Part shown: positions 8,236-14,615 of the stretch, piece by piece | How the letters are laid out: every line of letters starts with the position of its first letter | Position numbering within the stretch: position 1 is the first letter of the stretch | Assembly: GCF_020829685.1 (NCBI RefSeq) | Contig: NZ_JAIVFR010000040.1 | Location: 1 to 15,175, forward strand | From: Nostoc sp. CHAB 5715 | Lineage (GTDB): Bacteria > Cyanobacteriota > Cyanobacteriia > Cyanobacteriales > Nostocaceae | DNA length: 15,175 bases | Reading direction: 5' to 3' | The notes under the pieces: generated by a model | What the model was told of the DNA's origin: nothing | Databases searched by the model: none | What the model saw: only the letters and a program-made list of their open reading frames with translations | Made by a program: the position numbers and the translations under genes

Positions 8236-9870
8236 TTACGTTTGATTTTGACTTGGCTTAATTGGATTTATGCGTTGTTCATTCTTTGACAATCGTTCAA
8301 ACATTTGTATTAAGGCTAACTGCATTTCTGGTGTAAATTCCAACGTGCCAGAACGCAGATGTAAATCTAACTGAGCAAAGGGAATTTCAATTTCTCGTTG
8401 CTGTAATATTTCGTATATATTGTAGTATAAATCACTTTTAAGCAAGAATTGTTTATTAGGTTCCGCAGTCCATATTAATAACTCAAAATTTAAGGTGTTG
8501 TCGCCAAACTCTTTAAACAGTACTAAAGGAGAAGGAGTCTGCAATACATTGGGATGCTTAGAGGCTGCTTCTAACAGAGCAGCTTGTACGACTTTGGGAT
8601 CTGAGCTATAAGCAACGCCAACGGGGAGATGAAGGCGAGAAATTGGGTTGCTGTGGCTCCAGTTGATTACTTCTTTTTCTAAAAAGCGAGAGTTGGGTAC
8701 AATAATTGAAACGTGGTCAAGAGTACGAATCTCGGTACTTCTGGCACCTATTCGCTCGACAGTACCTGTATATTCCCCAACTTCTACAAAATCTCCAACC
8801 TGAATCGGACGCTCAAATACTAGTACTAAGCCACTGCCAAAATTCTTAGCAATATCTTGTAAACCAAAGCCAATTCCAACGCTTAAAGCACTTGCTAAGA
8901 TTGTCAAAGAGCTAATGTCAAGCCCCCAGATTTGTAGCAGTACCAGTGTGCCAATAAAAATCAGACCATATTTGAAAAGTATTACAATCGCTTCTTGAGC
9001 GCCACGATTGATTCCAGTAAAATATAGAATGCGAGAACGTAAAAAATTGGTTACAGTTCCAGCAAAGATAACTAAGCCGAACAACAAACCAATCAAAATT
9101 ATTAATTCAGTAAGAGAGTAAGGATTTTTGCCTAATGTTAGAAGAGGTGAAGTGAAACTGGTAATTAGGATATTTGAAATTTGGTAGCTCCATTGACGAG
9201 TGAAAGGAAAGAGATTAGTGATATAAAGAATCGCACTTATCCAAAGTCCGATACGCATACTCGCCAAAGCTAATTTGAAAAATAATTCCAATACTTTAAG
9301 TGGTTCCGAATTAGGTATCGCATTGTTAGTAGTAGTTAAGCGTCGTGATACTACTCGGAAAAAGTGATGCTTAATCCATCCCAATAGCCAACTGAATCCG
9401 GCAGTTATGAGTAAAATTCCTGCTGCTACAAAAATTGTTTGTTGGAGATAGGTTTTAGTTCGCTCTAAGCGAGCTTGCTGTAACGCTTCTTCAATTTGCT
9501 GCCCCCAAATCCTTGCCTGCTCATCAACTGTGCTACCTGGAACAGTATCTTTTTCTGTAACTGTTAACAGATAGCGGCCATTTAGCAAAATAGTAGGTAG
9601 CTGGTTGCGTTGTTCAATTTTAACTTGAATAAATTCAGAAGTTTTAATCGCATATTTTAGTTGTGAGTTGATTAAATTTGTCCGTTCTTGAGCGCTATAC
9701 TGGCCAGAATCGCTGATCTTAAAAAGCTCTTGCCCATCCAAAATAACCGGAGCTTTAGTTAATGCTTGAGCAAGGACAGGAGTTAACCAGATAAATAAAA
9801 CAAAAGTTAGTACTGCAATAAGAATATTTAAATATTTTGATGGCAGTCGCAAACGGTGAGAATAATGCAT
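8236..9870 (-). CDS. MscS-family small-conductance mechanosensitive channel
   Basis: The 544-residue protein begins with a signal peptide (hydrophobic 13-35, likely cleavage after AQA near 36) and a periplasmic region of about 100 residues. Five membrane helices follow, at about 143-165, 197-220, 253-275, 295-315 and the pore-lining 320-345. The MscS signature is clear: a Gly/Ala-rich TM3 (LASALSVGIGFGLQDIAKNFGSG), then ERPIQVGDFVEV and the beta domain with IVPNSRF near 390-396. The cytoplasmic vestibule domain extends to about 510. The channel should release solutes on hypo-osmotic shock. It is longer than E. coli MscS (286 residues) because of the N-terminal part, a common cyanobacterial form. 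It appears monocistronic, with a terminator downstream and a repeat-filled spacer upstream. Confidence 0.92.
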   Translation of the reverse strand: MHYSHRLRLPSKYLNILIAVLTFVLFIWLTPVLAQALTKAPVILDGQELFKISDSGQYSAQERTNLINSQLKYAIKTSEFIQVKIEQRNQLPTILLNGRYLLTVTEKDTVPGSTVDEQARIWGQQIEEALQQARLERTKTYLQQTIFVAAGILLITAGFSWLLGWIKHHFFRVVSRRLTTTNNAIPNSEPLKVLELFFKLALASMRIGLWISAILYITNLFPFTRQWSYQISNILITSFTSPLLTLGKNPYSLTELIILIGLLFGLVIFAGTVTNFLRSRILYFTGINRGAQEAIVILFKYGLIFIGTLVLLQIWGLDISSLTILASALSVGIGFGLQDIAKNFGSGLVLVFERPIQVGDFVEVGEYTGTVERIGARSTEIRTLDHVSIIVPNSRFLEKEVINWSHSNPISRLHLPVGVAYSSDPKVVQAALLEAASKHPNVLQTPSPLVLFKEFGDNTLNFELLIWTAEPNKQFLLKSDLYYNIYEILQQREIEIPFAQLDLHLRSGTLEFTPEMQLALIQMFERLSKNEQRINPIKPSQNQT

Positions 9871-9958
9871 TAGGATTCTAACAAGATAATTTTAGTCCAG
9901 CTAATTAATATTAACTAGATTTTGTCACAACCAATTTTTTACCATAAAATAAAACCAA

Positions 9959-10074
9959 TTTAGTAATCCGATTTGATTTCTGACTTCTTTGGGTAGGTAG
10001 GGAGTAGGGAGTAGGGAATCAGCCTTTTCGAGTTGAGGGCGAGTTTTTTCACGCAATCAAATAGGAGTCCTATA
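9959..10074. mobile_element. MITE-like element, copy 1
   Basis: The 5' end (TTTAGTAATCCGATTTGATT) and the reverse complement of the 3' end (TATAGGACTCCTATTTGATT) match as imperfect terminal inverted repeats. The interior has GGGAGTA heptamers and GAATCAGCCTTTTCGAG, shared with copy 2. There is no coding capacity. The 3' end contains the palindrome ATAGGA-G-TCCTAT. Confidence 0.65.
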
Positions 10075-10196
10075 GAAAGAATTTAATTTAGATAGGACTT
10101 ACGCACTGTACAAATTCATCGTGATGTGCATTAACGGTGCTCCCGGAAGTTTTCAGGCTTTTCTTAATTATCCTGCGATCGTCAATAGACCATGCT

Positions 10197-10225
10197 GTAG
10201 GGGCGCAGCAATGCTGTGTCCTTAC
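10197..10225. repeat. Hairpin repeat GTAGGGGCGCAGC / GCTGTGTCCTTAC
   Basis: Thirteen-base arms separated by AAT pair completely if G-U pairs are allowed (three positions). The form is that of a dispersed cyanobacterial hairpin repeat. There is no T-run, so terminator function is doubtful. Confidence 0.6.
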
Positions 10226-10256
10226 GAAAGATGTGGTTTTTAAACTTCTCCATATA

Positions 10257-10385
10257 TATAGTAATCCGCTTTGATTTTTGAAATTATTTGCGTAGGCGGG
10301 GAGTAGGGAATAGGGAGTAGGGAGTAGGGAATCAGGCTTTTCGAGGTGTACGGTGTTTATTCAAAAATCAAATAGGAATCCTATA
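10257..10385. mobile_element. MITE-like element, copy 2
   Basis: The ends TATAGTAATCCGCTTTGATT and, inverted, TATAGGATTCCTATTTGATT continue as TTTGAA on both sides, giving a 26-bp terminal inverted repeat with 4 mismatches. The same interior as copy 1 (GGGAGTAGGGAATCAG, then CTTTTCGAGGTG) shows the two are related and in the same orientation. It has no coding capacity. Confidence 0.68.
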
Positions 10386-10411
10386 GCAATAAAGGTAATA
10401 AAAAAGCTAAA

Positions 10412-10855
10412 TTATGGGAGTTTTGCTAAAACCCGAATGAATTCCAGAGGCAAGCCATCGGTATCGGCAATGAAAGCTACTTCGTAAATGCGATCGCCTA
10501 TTTGCTGTTGTGTCGGTTCTAAAAGTACTTTCAAGGGTTGTAATTCTTCGGGTTGACTCTCAGCCGCCAGTAATACACGTTCTTGTAAATTTGTCAACCA
10601 GCTAGGTAAATCTGGTGTAATTTCAGTTAAATCGAACGAGAGATGATAATATCCCACATAATGCTCGTCAGCAAAGGCATCTGGGGCTGGTTTTGGTTCG
10701 GGAATTTGGATTAGTTCAATTCTGCCGCCCAATCCTTCCATCCAGCAAGCTAGGGTGTAGCCTGTAGTAAAGCGTTCCGAAATTGTAAACCCTAAATGTT
10801 CGTAGAAAGCGATCGCTCGATGAATATTCGCAGTCCGAATAGAAGCGTGGTGCAT
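10412..10855 (-). CDS. VOC (glyoxalase/bleomycin-resistance fold) protein
   Basis: The 147-residue single-module VOC protein starts MHHASIRTANIHRAIAFYEHLGF, the usual first beta-alpha unit. Candidate metal ligands sit at the family positions: His2 or His3, Glu47 (GGRIELIQ), His71 (YHLSFDL) and Glu138 (GLPLEFIRV). Such proteins include glyoxalase I, dioxygenases and resistance proteins; the substrate cannot be told from sequence. The spacing of the ligand set is compatible with lactoylglutathione-lyase-like members. It lies 78 bp downstream of the TIGR02652-type gene on the same strand, so co-transcription is possible. The ATG follows a run of GGACTAA heptamers with no Shine-Dalgarno sequence. 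Confidence 0.87.
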   Translation of the reverse strand: MHHASIRTANIHRAIAFYEHLGFTISERFTTGYTLACWMEGLGGRIELIQIPEPKPAPDAFADEHYVGYYHLSFDLTEITPDLPSWLTNLQERVLLAAESQPEELQPLKVLLEPTQQQIGDRIYEVAFIADTDGLPLEFIRVLAKLP

Positions 10856-10860
10856 ATTAG

Positions 10861-10929
10861 TCCTTAGTCCTTAGTCCTTAGTCATTTGTCCTTTGTTATT
10901 CACTAATGACAAATGACTAATGACAAATG
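10861..10929. repeat. Heptamer array and 13-bp inverted repeat between VOC and TIGR02652 genes
   Basis: TCCTTAG units (about 10861-10881) face four ACWAATG units (10902-10929). Arms TTAGTCATTTGTC (10878-10890) and GACAAATGACTAA (10908-10920) are perfect complements. The array starts 5 bp before the VOC start codon and ends 4 bp after the stop of the upstream gene, like the array at 4102-4174. Confidence 0.8.
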
Positions 10930-10933
10930 ACCA

Positions 10934-11446
10934 TTACTCAAACAACCTGAAATAAGGGTAGCGTACAGGGACACCAGGCTCTTTTTCCAAGTCAAAATTA
11001 ATCACTTCCCAACAGGGATCATTTAAGGTATCGGGGCTAAACTCCACGGGTAAGCCGTATAAACGCGCAGCAGTAGCTTCTGGTTGTCCAGAACGCCAAG
11101 GTGTGCTGCGTTCCAAGTAGCCACTCATCAATTCCTGATAGCGCCGAGCAATTATTACTCGTGTTGCTCGATAGCCTTGGGTATAGAGCTTATCTAATGC
11201 TTCGTGAATTTCAAAGCGAATACCATCGGGATGAGTATGCTGTCTATACCATTCATTATTCCACCTCCGCCAATGACGCCCCGATTGCAAATGGATTAAC
11301 TCTCCATTTTTAGGATTAGCTTCAAACGCGCCATGACGCGGACACAAATAGGTATCTGTTAATGTCAGCGCCGGAATAGTCTGGCGACAATGGGGACACT
11401 GTATTTCAGGCCCAAACATCGGGTACTGCAAGCCTGGATTCATCAT
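10934..11446 (-). CDS. TIGR02652-type conserved cyanobacterial protein
   Basis: This 170-residue protein resembles a family found only in cyanobacteria (TIGR02652, from memory of its N-terminus GPEIQCPHCRQTIPALTL). The visible site is a four-ligand zinc-ribbon-like set: Cys17 and Cys20 (CPHC), Cys35 and His38 (CPRH). The rest is Trp/Arg/Tyr-rich (HWRRWNNEWYRQH) without membrane segments or signal peptide, so it should be soluble. Its function is unknown; a zinc-binding structural or nucleic-acid role is only a guess. The start may be the first or second of two tandem ATG codons (11446 or 11443). The VOC gene follows on the same strand. Confidence 0.82.
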   Translation of the reverse strand: MMNPGLQYPMFGPEIQCPHCRQTIPALTLTDTYLCPRHGAFEANPKNGELIHLQSGRHWRRWNNEWYRQHTHPDGIRFEIHEALDKLYTQGYRATRVIIARRYQELMSGYLERSTPWRSGQPEATAARLYGLPVEFSPDTLNDPCWEVINFDLEKEPGVPVRYPYFRLFE

Positions 11447-11484
11447 GAAGTGCGTACAAACATAATTTTGTCTTCACCAGCACT

Positions 11485-11504
11485 AGTGTATTGGATTATA
11501 CACT
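11485..11504. promoter_or_regulatory. Inverted repeat overlapping a -10-like TATAAT on the minus strand
   Basis: AGTGTAT and ATACACT arms surround TGGATT. The minus strand reads TATAAT at 11500-11495, about 50 bp upstream of the TIGR02652-type start codon, so the repeat could be an operator over that promoter. No convincing -35 box was found. Confidence 0.3.
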
Positions 11505-11685
11505 TTGGCTCCACCACTTTGGGTTACTTGCTCACTGCTGCACAGACACGGAGTTGTGGCAGGAACATTATTCACTAGTGTTTTCCTCAGTGTAGAGGCT
11601 TGACGCTGTGATATCCTAGTTGTGCAACCAGCCTCAAAGGTTGGAGTTTCTCCAGTGTTCCTGGGTACCATATTTATATTCTATC

Positions 11686-12213
11686 GTGTCTACCGCTTCT
11701 TACTGGACATCTCCTGATTTTTCTCAAGCTGCCTTTATCGCAGCCAATGCCGTTGTTATGGGTTCGGTAAATATAGCAGCAGGGGTGAGCATTTGGTATG
11801 GAGCAGTAGTTAGGGGAGATGTAGAACGGATTGAAATTGGTGAATGCACAAATATTCAGGATGGTGCAATTTTACATGGCGATCCTGGTTTTCCGACAAT
11901 TTTAGAAGATCATGTCACTGTAGGGCATCGCGCTGTGGTACATTCCGCTTACATTGAACGTGGAAGTTTGATTGGCATAGGCGCAGTGATTTTAGACGGG
12001 GTAAGAGTGGGCGCTGGTAGCATTATCGGTGCTGGTGCAGTGGTAACTAAAAATGTACCGCCTTTGTCCCTAGTTGTCGGTATTCCTGGCAAAGTATTAC
12101 GCCAAATAACAGAGAGTGAAGCCGCAGAATTGATTGAACACGCTCAACGTTACCAAAAGTTAGCTTTAGTTCATGCTGGTAAGGGTACTGATATTGGGTT
12201 TAAGAAGTCTTAG
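11686..12213 (+). CDS. Gamma-class carbonic anhydrase family protein
   Basis: Starting at GTG 11686 the protein is 175 residues, a left-handed beta-helix made of hexapeptide repeats (for example SLIGIGAVILDGVRVGAGSI). All three zinc histidines are present: His64 (ILHGD), His81 and His86 (VGHRAVVHS). The partner residues Arg43, Asp45, Gln58 and Asp59 are also in place. The 17-residue gap between the first two histidines shows it lacks the acidic proton-shuttle loop of Cam, as in the CamH subclass, so activity is uncertain. It is a stand-alone protein, not CcmM, which carries extra RuBisCO-like domains. An upstream TTG at 11620 would add 22 residues of non-family sequence and is less likely. 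The stop codon TAG merges into a heptamer array. Confidence 0.85.
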   Translation: MSTASYWTSPDFSQAAFIAANAVVMGSVNIAAGVSIWYGAVVRGDVERIEIGECTNIQDGAILHGDPGFPTILEDHVTVGHRAVVHSAYIERGSLIGIGAVILDGVRVGAGSIIGAGAVVTKNVPPLSLVVGIPGKVLRQITESEAAELIEHAQRYQKLALVHAGKGTDIGFKKS

Positions 12214-12275
12214 GGAGTGGGGAGTGGGGAGTGGGGAGTGGGGGAGCAGGGGGAGCAGGGGGAGCAGGGGGAGCA
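12213..12275. repeat. STRR arrays: heptamer GGGAGTG x4, nonamer GGGGGAGCA x4
   Basis: Perfect tandem heptamers occupy 12213-12240 and perfect tandem nonamers 12240-12275 (sharing one G). The first base is the last base of the gamma-carbonic anhydrase stop codon. Confidence 0.92.
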
Positions 12276-12290
12276 GAATTAATAACCAAT

Positions 12291-12360
12291 GCCCCATGCC
12301 CCATGCCCCATGCCCCATGCCCCATGCCCCATGCCCCATGCCCCATGCCCCATGCCCCAT
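12291..12360. repeat. STRR array: heptamer GCCCCAT x10
   Basis: Ten perfect tandem copies are followed by a GCCCAAT variant. Overlapping long open frames on both strands are artefacts of the 7-bp period, which reads through every frame. Confidence 0.95.
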
Positions 12361-12477
12361 GCCCAATCCCCAACACCCAATCATTTAAACATTCTTTACA
12401 TATAGATTGGGAAAAGTTGCCCACTTCAGCTAAAAATAAAAATGAGAGCAGTTGACAAAACTTTAATTCTACTTAAA

Positions 12478-12484
12478 AGAGGGG
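12478..12484 (+). promoter_or_regulatory. Ribosome binding site of psbY
   Basis: AGAGGGG lies 8 nt before the ATG, one of the few clear Shine-Dalgarno sequences in the window. A TTGACA at 12452-12457 could be a -35 box, but the -10 candidate is weak. Confidence 0.5.
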
Positions 12485-12492
12485 TTCTAGAT

Positions 12493-12618
12493 ATGGATAT
12501 CGATTTCCGTATAGCGATCGTTTTAGCACCAGTTGTCATTGCTGCTAGCTGGGCAGTGTTTAATATTGGCGCTGCGGCTTTAAGACAAATTCAAGGCTTT
12601 TTGGATAGAGAAGCTTAA
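12493..12618 (+). CDS. psbY: Photosystem II protein Y
   Basis: This 41-residue peptide has one membrane helix ([19 protein letters not shown], residues 7-25) followed by the amphipathic tail [15 protein letters not shown]. The AxWAxxNIxxAALxQ pattern is diagnostic of PsbY, a small single-span subunit at the edge of photosystem II near cytochrome b559 in the thylakoid membrane. It is dispensable in cyanobacteria but influences the electron-acceptor side. A clear AGAGGGG ribosome site supports the ATG. The gene stands alone between repeat arrays: heptamer and nonamer arrays upstream, a 57-bp tandem duplication and further arrays downstream. Confidence 0.93.
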   Translation: MDIDFRIAIVLAPVVIAASWAVFNIGAAALRQIQGFLDREA

Positions 12619-12694
12619 ATTCATTAATCGGGGGTTGGGCATCCCTTCGGCTTCGCTCAGGGCGAGTGGGCATGGAGCATTGGGGACTTGTACT

Positions 12695-12808
12695 GCCCTT
12701 CCCTGCGGGACGCTGCGCGAACGACTACGCTCAGAAACCGCAACTTGTGCCGCCCTTCCCTGCGGGACGCTGCGCGAACGACTACGCTCAGGAACCGCGA
12801 CTTGTGCC
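12695..12808. repeat. Tandem duplication of a 57-bp unit
   Basis: 12695-12751 and 12752-12808 are near-identical (GCCCTTCCCTGCGGGACGCT to CTTGTGCC), differing at two positions I can see (A/G in CTCAGAAACC, A/G in CCGCAACTT). The unit contains the CTGCGGGACGCTGCGCGAAC element common in Nostocales genomes. Confidence 0.9.
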
Positions 12809-12938
12809 GAGGTAAGTCGAGGTAGCGACTTGTACTAACTTGTGCCGAGCATCTCGACTTCGCTCGATGGAACCGGAGTCGAGGTAGCGTAGTCGAAGTA
12901 AGCCGAGGTAAGCCGAAGTATTGGGCATTGGTTATTTC

Positions 12939-12974
12939 TCCCTCATCTCCCTCATCCCCCTCATCTCCCTCATC
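12939..12974. repeat. Nonamer array TCCCTCATC x4 (one variant)
   Basis: Four tandem 9-bp units; the third is CCCCTCATC. It lies directly before the heptamer array upstream of folC. Confidence 0.9.
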
Positions 12975-12975
12975 C

Positions 12976-13017
12976 CCCCACTCCCCACTCCCCACTCCCC
13001 ACTCCCCACTCCCCACT
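12976..13017. repeat. Heptamer array CCCCACT x6
   Basis: Six perfect tandem units, the reverse complement of the AGTGGGG heptamers at 12213-12240. The array ends 9 bp before the folC start codon. Confidence 0.93.
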
Positions 13018-13026
13018 CCCCCTTCC

Positions 13027-14373
13027 TTGAACATCGATTCTGTAATACAACCCCTGCAACGCTTTGGCGTCCATCTGGGACTCGATCGCATCCTCAAACT
13101 ATTAGCAAATCTTGGTAATCCCCATCACCAAGTCCCGGTAATTCATGTTGCTGGCACTAATGGTAAAGGTTCAGTCTGTGCCTATCTTTCCTCGGTACTG
13201 ACTGAGGCTGGTTATCGTACAGGACGTTATACTTCCCCCCATTTAGTTGATTGGACGGAACGTGTTTGTCTGAATGAACAGCCAATTTCCTCTGAGGAAT
13301 TGAGTCAATTATTCCAACAAGTCCAAGCTGCTATTCGCCCTGAAGACGAATCGCCAACTCAGTTTGAAGTAATTACGGCGGCTGCTTGGTTATATTTTGC
13401 CCAACAGCAAGTTGATGTGGCTGTGGTAGAAGTCGGACTAGGAGGGCGCTTAGATGCTACTAATGTCTGCTTGGAACCCCTGGTTACGATCATCACTTCC
13501 ATCAGCCGGGAACACTGGCAGCAACTTGGCCCTACCGTTGGTGATATTGCTAGAGAAAAAGCTGGTATCCTGAAACCTGGATGTCCCGTTGTGGTTGGAG
13601 CATTGCCACCGGATGCACAGAATGTTGTGCGATCGCGTGCTTTAGAATTACAATGCCCGATTTTTACGCCTCAACCCGCCCGTCAAATCGCTACAGGATG
13701 GGCAGAATATCAAACAATTCAAAATTCAAAACTTGTACTGAGCGTAGCCGAAGTATTCAAAATTCAAAATTTAAAATTAATTAAATACCCTTTGCCATTA
13801 GCGGGACAAATTCAATTAGCAAATTCAGCTTTGGCAATAGCAGCTTTAGAAATTCTCCAACAACAGGGTTGGCAGATTTCTGAAAAAGCGATCGCTCAAG
13901 GTATGGCAAAAACTAAATGGCCCGGGCGGATGCAATGGACTACCTGGAAAAACCATAAATTATTACTTGATGGCGCTCATAATACCGCCGCCGCCGAAGT
14001 TCTTCGCCAGTATGTCGATAGCTTAGACGCAGTTAACCATGAGCCAGTCAATTGGGTTATGGGAATGTTTTCCGATAAGGATCATGCTGATATTTTTACC
14101 GCCCTACTGCGTCCAGGCGATCGCCTTTTTTTAGTATCAATCCCAACAGAATCTTGGCCAGGTAGAACTTCTGCTGATTTAGACTACTTAGCAAACCTAG
14201 CTTATAGCCTCTGTCCCAAATTAAGCGATCGCCAAATCCATCCAGATTTATTCACAGCACTAGAAGCCGCAACCTCAACCGCTACCACAGACGATTTAAT
14301 AATTGTGTGTGGTTCACTTTATTTAGTAGGCGATTTTTTAGCAACAGCTATATCTATAAGTTCACTACAATGA
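13027..14373 (+). CDS. folC: Folylpolyglutamate synthase / dihydrofolate synthase
   Basis: FolC belongs to the Mur ligase family and adds glutamate to dihydropteroate and folates, using ATP, in the cytoplasm. Numbered from TTG 13027 (448 residues), the P-loop GTNGKGS is at 43-49, TSPHL at 69-73, the EVGLGGRLDATN segment follows, and DGAHN is at 315-319. The usual N-terminus begins just here (LNIDSVIQPLQRFGVHLG). No ATG or GTG is available nearby; the only upstream alternative, TTG at 12928, would add 33 Ser/Pro-rich residues encoded by the STRR arrays, so TTG 13027 is preferred. There is no Shine-Dalgarno sequence, because the leader is heptamer repeat. Residues about 231-253 are an in-frame repeat insertion. 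The stop codon touches a 21-bp tandem array. Confidence 0.9.
   Translation: MNIDSVIQPLQRFGVHLGLDRILKLLANLGNPHHQVPVIHVAGTNGKGSVCAYLSSVLTEAGYRTGRYTSPHLVDWTERVCLNEQPISSEELSQLFQQVQAAIRPEDESPTQFEVITAAAWLYFAQQQVDVAVVEVGLGGRLDATNVCLEPLVTIITSISREHWQQLGPTVGDIAREKAGILKPGCPVVVGALPPDAQNVVRSRALELQCPIFTPQPARQIATGWAEYQTIQNSKLVLSVAEVFKIQNLKLIKYPLPLAGQIQLANSALAIAALEILQQQGWQISEKAIAQGMAKTKWPGRMQWTTWKNHKLLLDGAHNTAAAEVLRQYVDSLDAVNHEPVNWVMGMFSDKDHADIFTALLRPGDRLFLVSIPTESWPGRTSADLDYLANLAYSLCPKLSDRQIHPDLFTALEAATSTATTDDLIIVCGSLYLVGDFLATAISISSLQ
13716..13777. repeat. Dispersed repeat inserted in frame in folC
   Basis: The segment reads AATTCAAAATTCAAAA, then CTTGTACTGAGCGTAGCCG and AAGTATTCAAAATTC. The core ACTGAGCGTAGCCGAAGT also occurs in the spacer near 7212, and related units lie near 12646. 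It adds about 20 residues (IQNSKLVLSVAEVFKIQN) between the central ATPase domain and the following PLPLAGQIQLANSA segment. Confidence 0.75.
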
Positions 14374-14615
14374 TTGTTGCAATTGCTTAAGCCTTTCTTA
14401 TACATGGAATAACATTTGCTGCAAAGGTTAAAGTCTTTGCAGCAAATGATTATACCTTTCCTGCAAATACTTAAGCCTTTCTTATACATGTAAGAGTATT
14501 TGTTACAAAGGTTAAAGTAATTGCAGCAAATGATTATACCTTTCCTGCAAATACTTAAGCCTTTCTTATACATGGAATAACATTTGCTGCAAAGGTTAAA
14601 GTCTTTGCTGCAAAT
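14372..14615. repeat. 21-bp tandem array with 84-bp higher-order period
   Basis: CTTAAGCCTTTCTTATACATG occurs at 14386, 14470 and 14554, exactly 84 bp apart. Each 84-bp unit is four related 21-mers (types ATTTGCTGCAAAGGTTAAAG, CTTTGCAGCAAATGATTATA, CTTTCCTGCAAATACTTAAG, CTTTCTTATACATGGAATAA, each plus one base). Perfect 13-bp hairpin arms occur at 14414-14426 and 14435-14447. The array starts inside the folC stop codon. Read on the minus strand it encodes a 7-residue Cys/Lys-rich repeat (CSKDFNL, CSKCYSM, YKKGLSI, CRKGIII). Confidence 0.88.

Larger units (their letters stand above)
9871..10411. other. Gene-free spacer with paired MITE-like elements
   Basis: No gene is visible in 541 bp. It holds two copies of a short element with terminal inverted repeats (9959-10074 and 10257-10385). 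Between them are an ATAGGACTTACGCAC motif (about 10092-10106), commonly repeated in Nostocales, and a hairpin repeat (10197-10225). Confidence 0.75.
12619..13026. other. Repeat-only spacer between psbY and folC
   Basis: No gene is supported in these 408 bp. The content is dispersed repeat units related to CTTCGGCTACGCTCAG (about 12646-12660, and a variant near 12857-12868), the 57-bp tandem duplication, AAGCCGAGGTAAGCCGAAGT (about 12900-12919), and nonamer and heptamer arrays up to 13017. The open frames visible on both strands are repeat-derived. Confidence 0.75.

Noticed and set aside
7863..8261. Open frames in the spacer upstream of the antitoxin gene
   Set aside because: They cross the palindrome, heptamers and terminator and overlap each other on both strands; no conserved protein features.
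12291..12360. CRISPR-like regular array
   Set aside because: Units are contiguous 7-mers without spacers; this is a short tandem repeat.
12166..12455. Several overlapping 70-75-residue frames on both strands
   Set aside because: They are Gly/Trp/His/Met- or Pro/Met/His/Ala-rich translations of the CCCCATG and GGGGAGT heptamers; a 7-bp period with no stop leaves every frame open.
12635..13118. Open frames of 65-146 residues on both strands between psbY and folC
   Set aside because: They translate the 57-bp duplication and STRR arrays and show no family resemblance.
14386..14615. CRISPR array with 84-bp period
   Set aside because: The whole 84-bp unit is repeated and is itself made of 21-mers, so there are no unique spacers, and no cas genes are present.
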